This document shows positions 1 through 5,581 of a stretch of 6,866 nt of DNA, one piece after another. The position numbers and the translations under genes are program-made. This DNA comes from Anaerolineales bacterium (lineage in GTDB: Bacteria > Chloroflexota > Anaerolineae > Anaerolineales > Villigracilaceae). The first letter of the stretch is position 1; each line of letters starts with the position of its first letter. The stretch lies in contig JAEURE010000143.1 in the NCBI GenBank assembly GCA_016789485.1, positions 1-6,866 on the forward strand, in the 5' to 3' direction. Below the pieces are notes generated by a model. That model was not told the DNA's origin. It ran no database searches and saw only the letters and a program-made list of their open reading frames with translations.

Positions 1-780
1 GATATGTTTGATGTCAGCGCCGGGCTGGTCCGTTACCAAATTGTGGAACGTGTAGATGCAAATGAATTCCCTGCCAAGACGGACGGATTTCGATACAACC
101 CACAGACCTATATGGATGTTCTACAACGCAAATCTCCGCCGCACATCCCGCAGGAGGCGGATTACAACGCTGTTCTAACCAAATACAACATACTGCAACG
201 CGTGGCAAGAAATGAAATCGACGAGGTGTGGATATTTGGATTCCCACATGCCGGTTTTTACGAATCCACCATGGGCGGACCGGATGCTTTCTGGTGCAAT
301 GCGCCTCCACTCAAGAATACTTCCGCCAGCAAACGCCGCTTTGTCGTCATGGGCTTTTCCTATGAACGCTATGTCGGCGAAATGGAGGAGGCATACGGTC
401 ATCGTGCAGAATCGATCATGGAGAAAACCTTTGCCAAATTAACGGGCGAAGCAAATTTGTGGAAGCGTTTTATTCAGCATGAGAAGATCGCGCCGGGCAA
501 AGCGGCCTGCGGCAACATCCATTTTGCGCCCAACAGCCGGCAGGATTACGATTGGAATAACACCACCCCGGTAAAAAGCGAATGCTACGACTGGCAATTG
601 AATTTTCCAAACTTCAAAGGGGACGTTCGCATCGTCAACGCAACAGAATGGGGCGAAGGCGATATCCGCGCTCACCACAAATGGTGGTTCAACCACTTCC
701 CGCGCGTGGCGGGAAGAAAAAACGGCATTCATAACAATTGGTGGCAATACATAGCAGCGCCGCAAAAAGTGATCATCTAA
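1..780 (+). CDS. Hypothetical protein, aromatic-rich, 5' end outside window
   Basis: The frame is open from base 1 to the TAA at 778-780, and the first ATG (4-6) has no room for upstream signals, so this is probably the C-terminal part of a longer protein; at least 258 residues are visible. I do not recognise the family and assign no function. Numbering from that ATG, it is rich in Trp, Tyr, Phe, Asn and His. Motif-like segments are FGFPHAGFYES (79-87 region), GHRAES (132-137), HFAPNS (173-178), a His/Trp cluster RAHHKWWFNHFP (222-233) and NNWWQY near the C-terminus. It has no obvious transmembrane stretch, no P-loop and no cysteine cluster (Cys at 98, 169 and 194 only). The density of aromatic and Gly/Asn/Pro residues suggests a compact, perhaps secreted, enzyme or carbohydrate-related domain, but that is inference. 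The gene is followed within 8 bases by a strong hairpin, so it probably ends its transcription unit. Being a real gene is well supported by the long open frame and protein-like composition. Confidence 0.8.
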   Translation, partial: DMFDVSAGLVRYQIVERVDANEFPAKTDGFRYNPQTYMDVLQRKSPPHIPQEADYNAVLTKYNILQRVARNEIDEVWIFGFPHAGFYESTMGGPDAFWCNAPPLKNTSASKRRFVVMGFSYERYVGEMEEAYGHRAESIMEKTFAKLTGEANLWKRFIQHEKIAPGKAACGNIHFAPNSRQDYDWNNTTPVKSECYDWQLNFPNFKGDVRIVNATEWGEGDIRAHHKWWFNHFPRVAGRKNGIHNNWWQYIAAPQKVII

Positions 781-787
781 AGGGGCT

Positions 788-820
788 ATAACTTCGCGCC
801 AGAAGCTGGTGCGAAGTTAT
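788..820 (+). terminator. Hairpin after the first gene, possible terminator
   Basis: Two 13-nt arms (788-800 and 808-820) pair completely, with one G-T wobble (798/810), around a 7-nt loop (AGAAGCT). The stem begins 7 bases after the TAA at 778-780. Only two Ts of a possible U-tract follow before AACAACAAAAA, so it is not a textbook intrinsic terminator. It could instead be a 3'-end stabilising stem or a Rho-assisted end. Its position directly after a stop codon and before a regulatory-looking gap supports a role at the transcript 3' end. Confidence 0.6.
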
Positions 821-849
821 TTAACAACAAAAATGAAAAGAAAATTTGA

Positions 850-892
850 TTATGACCTTTTTGTAAGGAAGAACAGAGTGAATCGGTCATAA
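850..892. promoter_or_regulatory. 8-bp inverted repeat upstream of the cyclase gene, candidate operator
   Basis: TTATGACC (850-857) and GGTCATAA (885-892) form a perfect inverted repeat with half-sites 35 bp apart start to start, roughly 3.3 helical turns. The downstream half overlaps the AT-rich stretch TAAAATAACAT (890-900), where the cyclase promoter's -10 would lie. That placement fits an operator for a dimeric or looping regulator, but no regulator is identified. With 27 nt between the arms an RNA hairpin is less likely. An 8-bp repeat can arise by chance. Confidence 0.3.
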
Positions 893-915
893 AATAACAT
901 CAGTAATCATGATTA
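890..915 (+). promoter_or_regulatory. Probable -10 region and start-codon palindrome of the cyclase gene
   Basis: Upstream of the ATG at 909 are two overlapping -10-like hexamers, TAAAAT (890-895) and TAACAT (895-900). They would place the transcript start about 7 or 2 bases before the ATG, giving a very short leader or none. No Shine-Dalgarno-like purine run lies within 20 nt of the ATG; the nearest, AGGAAG, is almost 40 nt upstream. No convincing -35 is seen. A perfect 12-bp palindrome, TAATCATGATTA (904-915), is centred on the start codon and could be a protein-binding site. The -10 choice is tentative. Confidence 0.35.
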
Positions 916-3900
916 ATTTGTACGTCGCTTTAATTTATCTGTGCGCCGCAATACCATATGCCTGGCTGGGGTTGTATGCCTGGCGCAAGCGGCCGGCAGT
1001 GGCAGTGATTCCATTTGCATGGTCCATGCTTGCCATATCATTTTGGGCTTTCACCTACAGCCTTGAAATCTTTTCCCTGGATCTGCAGACCAAATTATCT
1101 GTTGTGAATATCGAATATATCGGCATTGTTTCACTGCCTGTGTGTCTGACTTTCTTTGCCCTTGAGTTCACAGGCAAAAGCCATCTACTCACAACACGCA
1201 CGAAATTCCTGCTATGGAGCCTTCCTCTCGCAACCCTGGTTCTCGTTTGGACAAACAATTTCCACCATTTAATGTGGGACATGGAGACCATCTCCACTGT
1301 CGGCGGGCTCGTTTTGCTGGATGTTCAATTTAGGCCATTCTTCTGGATACATGTCCTGTATTCCTACATCCTTGTGACATATGCCAGCATTCTGCTTGTC
1401 ATCGAATTAATGCAAAGGCCGAGTATCTACCGCATTCAAATAAGTTTTATCCTCCTAGGTATGATCGTTCCAGCCATCGGGAGCTTGATTTTTGCCGCCG
1501 GGGTTAATCCAATCAAAAACCTTGATCCTACGCCGCTATTCTTTTTACCGACTGCGCTGGGGCTCTCCTGGGCAATCAGCAAATATCGCCTGCTTGAAGT
1601 GCTGCCGCCTGAACATCTGACCGTATTAAAGACCATGAAAGACGGCGTGATTGTTTTGAATCCGCAACAGAGAATTTCTTATATCAACCCGATCGCAGGA
1701 CTGTTACTCAACTGCACGGAGAACGAAGCGCTCGGGCAGCCTCTCGCTCATATCTCGGGACAATATGCCGAAAAGCTTTCCCCCTACTTAATAGCCGGGG
1801 TGGAAAATCGGGCTGAGATCACCGTTCAAGAGGGCAATCAGGCAAAAGTTTTTGAATTGACCGTTTCTCCAGTCTCCGCATTGGAAAATTCAAAGAAACA
1901 AATCCAGGTCATCCCGGATATCATGATCATCCTGCACGATATTACAACGCGCAAAGAGGTGGAAGTGGCGCGTGCCCGCCGCGAGTCGATCATGTCTGCC
2001 ATCAGTCTGACAGCGGAACAATTCCTAAAGGAATCGTCATGGGAACATAATGTCCCGGCAGTGCTGGATACGATCGGGCAGGCTGCGCATGTCAGCCATG
2101 TATATGTGGTGATGAATTATAGAGGTGCGGATGATGCCATTCATTCCAGCCTGTGCTATGAATGGGCAGATCCACGGGTGCCCTCGCAGATAAAAAATCC
2201 ATTATTGCAGCATGTTCCTCTGCGCAAAGCGGGGCTTGAGAGATGGGAAAATTACCTTTCACGCGGTCTCCCCCTTTTCGGGGTAACCAGTGATTTTCCA
2301 CAGGAAGAACAGGAACTCTTAAAACATTTGGGAAGCCTGGCTGTGGCTGTTGCGCCCATCTATGTGGATTCGCAATGGTGGGGCTTCATCATGTTCGATG
2401 ATTGTTTCACGGAACGCGTGTGGAACAGCGTCGAATTGGAGGCGCTTCAAACGACAGCAAACATCTTTGGCTCGGCAGAATCCCGCGCACGCGCTGAACA
2501 AAAACTGCTTCGTAGACAGTACGCTCTTAACCTGCTGCATGAACTGGTGAGCATCTCCCTGAAATCAAGGGATATAAAAGACATGGCGCAGATTGTTGTG
2601 GAAAGGCTCGGTGCTTTGATTCGTGCAGACGGCTGCTTTCTCACTTTATGGGACGATGTCAATCAGCGCACCATCCCGCTTGCAGCATATGGCCCGTTCG
2701 CTGAAACATACTCGAAGATCGAAGTAAAACCCAGTGAACGCACCTTTACCGAGACGGCATTATCGCACGGTACGACCCTGGTGATCGAGGATACCCAATC
2801 TACCGCCTATGCTGACCAGCGTTTAATCAGCCAGTTCCCATCACGTTCCGTGCTGGTTCTCCCCTTGATCGCCAAACAGAAAAAACTGGGGGGGATTTTG
2901 ATTGCCTTTAATACCCTGCATGCCTTCCAACTGGAAGAAATTCAAATCTGTGAACAAGCCGCAGACTTGATTGCGCTGGCGTTGGAAAAATTCAACGCAG
3001 TGGAACAGGCTCAACGCAGGGCAGAGACGTCTGAGTCTTTGAGAAAAGCCAGCGTGGCCGTCACAGAAATGCGTGATCTGGACGAAGCGGTCAATCAAAT
3101 TTTGGAACAACTACTTCAAGTGGTGCCGTATGACAGCGCCTCTGTTCAAATATTGGAAGGGAATGAGTTGCATATCATCGGCGGACACGGCTGGAACAAC
3201 ATGGCGGATGTGATCGGACTGCGGTTTCCGGTCCCGGGCGATAACCCCAACAGTGTAGTCATAGAAACCGGTAAACCTTACTGCCTTCCAGAAACGTGGA
3301 AAATATATAAAAAATTCAATGAACCGCCGCATGACCACATCCGCTCGTGGCTGGGTGTGCCGTTGATATTCCAGGAAAAAACCATTGGCTTGCTTGCCAT
3401 TGACAGTTCAGAACCTAATGATTTTTCAGATGACGATATTGAGGTTGCCGCGGAATTTGCGAACCAGGTCGCGGTTGTGCTTGAAAATGCGCGCTTGTTT
3501 AAAGAAACCCAAACCCAAGCCATCACCGATGCATTGACTGGAATCTATAACCGCCGCGGATTATTACAGCTTGGGGAGTTCGAACTCTTGCGCGCCCGCC
3601 GCATCGAACGTCCCTTCTGCGCCATGATCTTTGACATTGACCACTTTAAAAGAGTCAACGACCACTACGGACATAAAATTGGAGATCAAGTTCTGCACAG
3701 CCTTGCGGAACGATGCAAAAAAACATTACGTTCCATTGACCTGATCGGCAGGTATGGCGGCGAGGAATTTGTCATCCTTCTTCCGGAAACCAATCTCGAA
3801 TCAGCCAGGCGGGTTGCAGAACGGCTGCGCCAGTTTATTATGAACGAGCCGTTTCCAACAGACGCTGGCGCACTGCGCATCACGGTCAGCATTGGCCTTG

Positions 3901-4013
3901 CAGAGGCAAAAGACACAGACAGCCTGCACACCTTAATTGAACATGCCGATGTCGCTCTTTACAAAGCCAAGGAAGCCGGACGCAACCGCGTCATGCTGGA
4001 TGAATTGACCTGA
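909..4013 (+). CDS. Membrane sensor diguanylate cyclase (7TM-PAS-GAFx3-GGDEF)
   Basis: This 1034-residue protein is predicted to make cyclic di-GMP from two GTP in response to a membrane or cytoplasmic signal. Seven hydrophobic segments (about 3-25, 32-55, 65-86, 97-116, 143-166, 175-197, 206-224) match the N7TM sensor architecture usually found on histidine kinases. A PAS domain follows (about 235-350, ending in ILHDIT), then three GAF domains (about 375-530, 545-695, 715-862). The GGDEF domain (868-1032) is complete: DALTGIYNRR at 874-883, the FDIDHFKRVND metal/nucleotide segment at 908-918, signature GGEEF at 950-954, and the inhibitory I-site RxxD at 941-944 five residues before it. The enzyme is therefore predicted to be active and product-inhibited. 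No EAL or HD-GYP domain and no kinase domain is present. ATG 909 is the first in-frame start after an in-frame TGA at 879. There is no nearby ribosome binding site, so a very short leader is likely. The gene converges on the methyltransferase with a 1-bp gap. The ligands of the 7TM, PAS and GAF domains are unknown. Confidence 0.95.
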   Translation: MINLYVALIYLCAAIPYAWLGLYAWRKRPAVAVIPFAWSMLAISFWAFTYSLEIFSLDLQTKLSVVNIEYIGIVSLPVCLTFFALEFTGKSHLLTTRTKFLLWSLPLATLVLVWTNNFHHLMWDMETISTVGGLVLLDVQFRPFFWIHVLYSYILVTYASILLVIELMQRPSIYRIQISFILLGMIVPAIGSLIFAAGVNPIKNLDPTPLFFLPTALGLSWAISKYRLLEVLPPEHLTVLKTMKDGVIVLNPQQRISYINPIAGLLLNCTENEALGQPLAHISGQYAEKLSPYLIAGVENRAEITVQEGNQAKVFELTVSPVSALENSKKQIQVIPDIMIILHDITTRKEVEVARARRESIMSAISLTAEQFLKESSWEHNVPAVLDTIGQAAHVSHVYVVMNYRGADDAIHSSLCYEWADPRVPSQIKNPLLQHVPLRKAGLERWENYLSRGLPLFGVTSDFPQEEQELLKHLGSLAVAVAPIYVDSQWWGFIMFDDCFTERVWNSVELEALQTTANIFGSAESRARAEQKLLRRQYALNLLHELVSISLKSRDIKDMAQIVVERLGALIRADGCFLTLWDDVNQRTIPLAAYGPFAETYSKIEVKPSERTFTETALSHGTTLVIEDTQSTAYADQRLISQFPSRSVLVLPLIAKQKKLGGILIAFNTLHAFQLEEIQICEQAADLIALALEKFNAVEQAQRRAETSESLRKASVAVTEMRDLDEAVNQILEQLLQVVPYDSASVQILEGNELHIIGGHGWNNMADVIGLRFPVPGDNPNSVVIETGKPYCLPETWKIYKKFNEPPHDHIRSWLGVPLIFQEKTIGLLAIDSSEPNDFSDDDIEVAAEFANQVAVVLENARLFKETQTQAITDALTGIYNRRGLLQLGEFELLRARRIERPFCAMIFDIDHFKRVNDHYGHKIGDQVLHSLAERCKKTLRSIDLIGRYGGEEFVILLPETNLESARRVAERLRQFIMNEPFPTDAGALRITVSIGLAEAKDTDSLHTLIEHADVALYKAKEAGRNRVMLDELT

Positions 4014-4014
4014 C

Positions 4015-4734
4015 CTAACCGTTCAGCCAGATTTGATATAAACCCAATTTCCCATTTTCTCCATCGGATAAAAAACTTTCGCTCAGACTCATTTCAACCT
4101 GCTCAGCCAGCCCAAGCAACTCCTCCACTGAAAATTGATGCGCGTACCGCAGCCCTTCCCCCCCGCTGCGCCAATCCAATAAATAATCCCCTTCATCCAC
4201 ATCTTCGTCTGAAAGCCCCGCCTTGTTCCACGGCTGGATTCGAGCTTTCAATTTTTCGCTGTTCAAGAACTGCCAGTTGGACAAGATGAATCTCCCGCCT
4301 GGTTTCAATAATTTCTTCACTGTCCGTAAAATATCCAAACGGATTTCGTTCGATGGGATATGATGCAGCGTGGCAAACATCGTCACCACAGACCACGGGC
4401 CGCTGACCGCCAAAAGCTGATCGCTGAAAACTGAAAGTTTCGCCAGATCAACCTCCCGAAATTCCACCCCAGGCTTAGATTCTGCATTTCGAAGCAGAGG
4501 CAGGCTAAAATCCACACCAAGAAGCGGAGCCTTGTGACCGCGCCGAAGCAACTCGTGGAGAAAATGCCCGTTACCGCATCCCAAATCCAAAACGGAATCA
4601 TCCGCTTGAATAATTTCAAGGATTTTATTCACTCCGGGCTGCAAGCGCTGCCGCGTGGCGGAAAAAGAGTCGCCGAAGCGGTCATAAAATTCCCTGTTGA
4701 TTGCAAGCAGGCGTTCGGCGGTGACAGAATTCAT
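4015..4734 (-). CDS. Class I SAM-dependent methyltransferase, Trm9/ALKBH8-like
   Basis: This 239-residue Rossmann-fold methyltransferase has motif I VLDLGCGNGHF (48-58), an acidic ribose-binding Asp at 75 (GVDFS), an ATLHHIPS segment (121-128) and LLKPGGRF (142-149). These show SAM binding clearly. The substrate is less certain. The N-terminal pattern FYDRFGDSFSATR (16-28) and the C-terminal pattern of LLDW (185-188) then RYAHQFSVEELLGL (196-209) recall the FS-TR opening and the RY-H-F--EL tail of Trm9/ALKBH8 enzymes, which methylate cm5U34 of tRNA to mcm5U34. I compared this from memory, not by alignment. The alternative is a generic small-molecule methyltransferase (Methyltransf_11/25 type). 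Its neighbour across the divergent promoter is the operon holding elp3, whose product supplies the cm5U-type precursor, which makes the tRNA reading attractive. The ATG at 4734 is preceded by TATAAT ending 6 nt upstream and by no Shine-Dalgarno, so translation is probably leaderless. The stop codon lies one base from that of the convergent cyclase gene. Confidence 0.9.
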   Translation of the reverse strand: MNSVTAERLLAINREFYDRFGDSFSATRQRLQPGVNKILEIIQADDSVLDLGCGNGHFLHELLRRGHKAPLLGVDFSLPLLRNAESKPGVEFREVDLAKLSVFSDQLLAVSGPWSVVTMFATLHHIPSNEIRLDILRTVKKLLKPGGRFILSNWQFLNSEKLKARIQPWNKAGLSDEDVDEGDYLLDWRSGGEGLRYAHQFSVEELLGLAEQVEMSLSESFLSDGENGKLGLYQIWLNG

Positions 4735-4740
4735 AACATT

Positions 4741-4746
4741 ATTATA
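4741..4746 (-). promoter_or_regulatory. -10 box of the methyltransferase gene, predicted leaderless promoter
   Basis: On the minus strand a perfect TATAAT is followed by 6 nt and then the ATG (4734). With normal -10 geometry the transcript would start at or within a base of the A of the ATG, giving an mRNA with no 5' leader. About 17 bp further upstream (4764-4769, minus strand ATCGAA) there is no -35 consensus. The direct repeat array begins immediately upstream, which suggests an activator-dependent or extended-contact promoter. Confidence 0.65.
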
Positions 4747-4747
4747 C

Positions 4748-4809
4748 TTCGGGCACTTTACCCTTCGATTACTTTACAACTTCAGGTACTTTGCTCATTC
4801 GGGCGTTAC
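4748..4809. repeat. Four degenerate tandem repeats between divergent promoters, candidate regulator array
   Basis: Four copies of about TTCGGGYACTTTAC start at 4748, 4764, 4781 and 4798, giving periods of 16, 17 and 17 bp. The ACTTTRC core is present in the first three (4755-4761, 4771-4777, 4788-4794). Copies 1 and 2 match at 11 of 14 bases, as do copies 1 and 3. The fourth keeps TTCGGGC exactly and then GTTAC after a 2-base loss. The array fills nearly all the space between the two -10 boxes (4741-4746 and 4817-4822), where -35 and activator contacts for both promoters would lie. Iterated binding sites of one regulator acting in both directions is the inferred role. A decayed minisatellite is the alternative. 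Confidence 0.6.
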
Positions 4810-4816
4810 ATAACGG

Positions 4817-4822
4817 TATAAT
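4817..4822 (+). promoter_or_regulatory. -10 box of the cysH-elp3 operon, predicted leaderless promoter
   Basis: A perfect TATAAT ends 6 nt before the cysH ATG (4829), the same distance as at the divergent methyltransferase gene. This predicts transcription from the A of the ATG. No Shine-Dalgarno-like sequence precedes the ATG. The -35 is poor: TTGCTC at 4791-4796 would need a 20-bp spacer, and the 17-bp position (4794-4799) reads CTCATT. Repeats 3 and 4 of the array cover this area. Confidence 0.65.
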
Positions 4823-4828
4823 CTCGGT

Positions 4829-5581
4829 ATGTTATCGGTACAGGAAATTACGAAACTTTCTGAAGAGTTTGAGACGAAGACCCCGCAAGAGATCATCCAA
4901 TGGGCGGCGGATACATTTTGGCCTGAGATCGCCATGAGCTCGTCTTTCCAAACCCAATCCATGCCGCTGCTGCACATGGTAACCTCGCTTAATCGCAGCA
5001 TTCCCGTTTTTTTCATTGACACGGGTTATCACTTTTGGGAAACGTTGATGTTCCGCGAGAAAATTGCTTCGGAGTGGAAGATCAACGTGATCGATTTGTA
5101 TCGCGACCATCGCTGGGATGTATTCGCAAAGCAGAATATCCGCAGTCTGCCGCTGGAAGACCCGAACCTGTGCTGTTACCTACACAAGGTTCAACCGATG
5201 CAAAAAGCATTGAAAGATATCAAAGCGTGGATCAGCGGCATCCGTCGTGACCAAACCTCGGTGCGGGCGCACGCAAAGATTTTGGAACTGCAGGAAAATG
5301 GTTTGCTGAAGATCAATCCGCTGTTGAATTGGAAAAAGTCGGACGTGCAGGAATACATGGAAGAATATAATCTGCCAGCTCATCCGCTTTACGAAAAGGG
5401 ATACAAAAGCGTTGGCTGTGCTCCCTGCACGGTCGCCATCGGCATCAATGATGATGAACGCGCGGGCCGCTGGGCTGGCAGAGGCAAGGTGGAATGCGGT
5501 CTGCACACTGACATGTTCAGTAAAAAGGATATTGCGGATGTGCAGAATGAATTTCACCTGGATGTAACGAAGGTTAAATAA
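4829..5581 (+). CDS. cysH: Assimilatory [4Fe-4S] adenylyl-sulfate (APS) reductase
   Basis: CysH reduces activated sulfate (APS, perhaps also PAPS) to sulfite with thioredoxin as electron donor, in the cytoplasmic sulfate-assimilation pathway towards cysteine. The 250-residue protein is of normal length and complete. It shows the modified PP-loop MSSSFQTQS (36-44), FIDTGYHFWET (62-72), GIRRDQTSVRA (137-147), NPLLNWKKSDVQEYM (163-177) and the C-terminal ECGLH (222-226) whose Cys223 is the catalytic nucleophile. Cys115-Cys116 and Cys197-x2-Cys200 form the CC...CxxC set that binds a [4Fe-4S] cluster. That set marks the APS-reducing type and is absent from the PAPS-only enzymes of enteric bacteria. 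No other sulfate-activation gene (sat, cysC, cysD, cysN) or sulfite reductase is in the window. It is first in an operon with elp3, whose GTG follows its TAA directly. The ATG at 4829 is supported by the TATAAT just upstream and a typical CysH N-terminus. Confidence 0.95.
   Translation: MLSVQEITKLSEEFETKTPQEIIQWAADTFWPEIAMSSSFQTQSMPLLHMVTSLNRSIPVFFIDTGYHFWETLMFREKIASEWKINVIDLYRDHRWDVFAKQNIRSLPLEDPNLCCYLHKVQPMQKALKDIKAWISGIRRDQTSVRAHAKILELQENGLLKINPLLNWKKSDVQEYMEEYNLPAHPLYEKGYKSVGCAPCTVAIGINDDERAGRWAGRGKVECGLHTDMFSKKDIADVQNEFHLDVTKVK
5568..5573 (+). promoter_or_regulatory. Shine-Dalgarno of elp3 inside the end of cysH
   Basis: CGAAGG at 5568-5573 lies within the last codons of cysH, 8 nt before the GTG at 5582, a standard spacing. 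It supports GTG 5582 as the elp3 start. It also shows that this operon-internal gene uses a ribosome binding site, unlike the predicted leaderless first genes here. Translational coupling to cysH termination is likely. Confidence 0.55.

Noticed and set aside
2269..2283. CCCC-TTTTC-GGGG hairpin inside the cyclase gene as an internal terminator
   Set aside because: The 4-bp stem has no following T-tract and lies mid-gene within a conserved GAF coding region.
2880..2894. A6 and G7 homopolymer runs in the cyclase gene as a phase-variation tract
   Set aside because: The runs are short, the frame is intact and encodes an ordinary GAF segment (KKLGG). Nothing beyond run length suggests programmed slippage.
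4534..4821. 95-codon plus-strand open frame running through the divergent intergenic region
   Set aside because: Most of it is antisense to the methyltransferase. It lacks a ribosome site and crosses the repeat array and the near end of the promoter region.
4829..5581. CysH as a tRNA thiolase (Ncs6/TtcA-like PP-loop enzyme) completing an mcm5s2U locus
   Set aside because: The CC...CxxC set, GIRRDQ segment and C-terminal ECGLH are diagnostic of APS/PAPS reductase, so a direct thiolation role is not supported.
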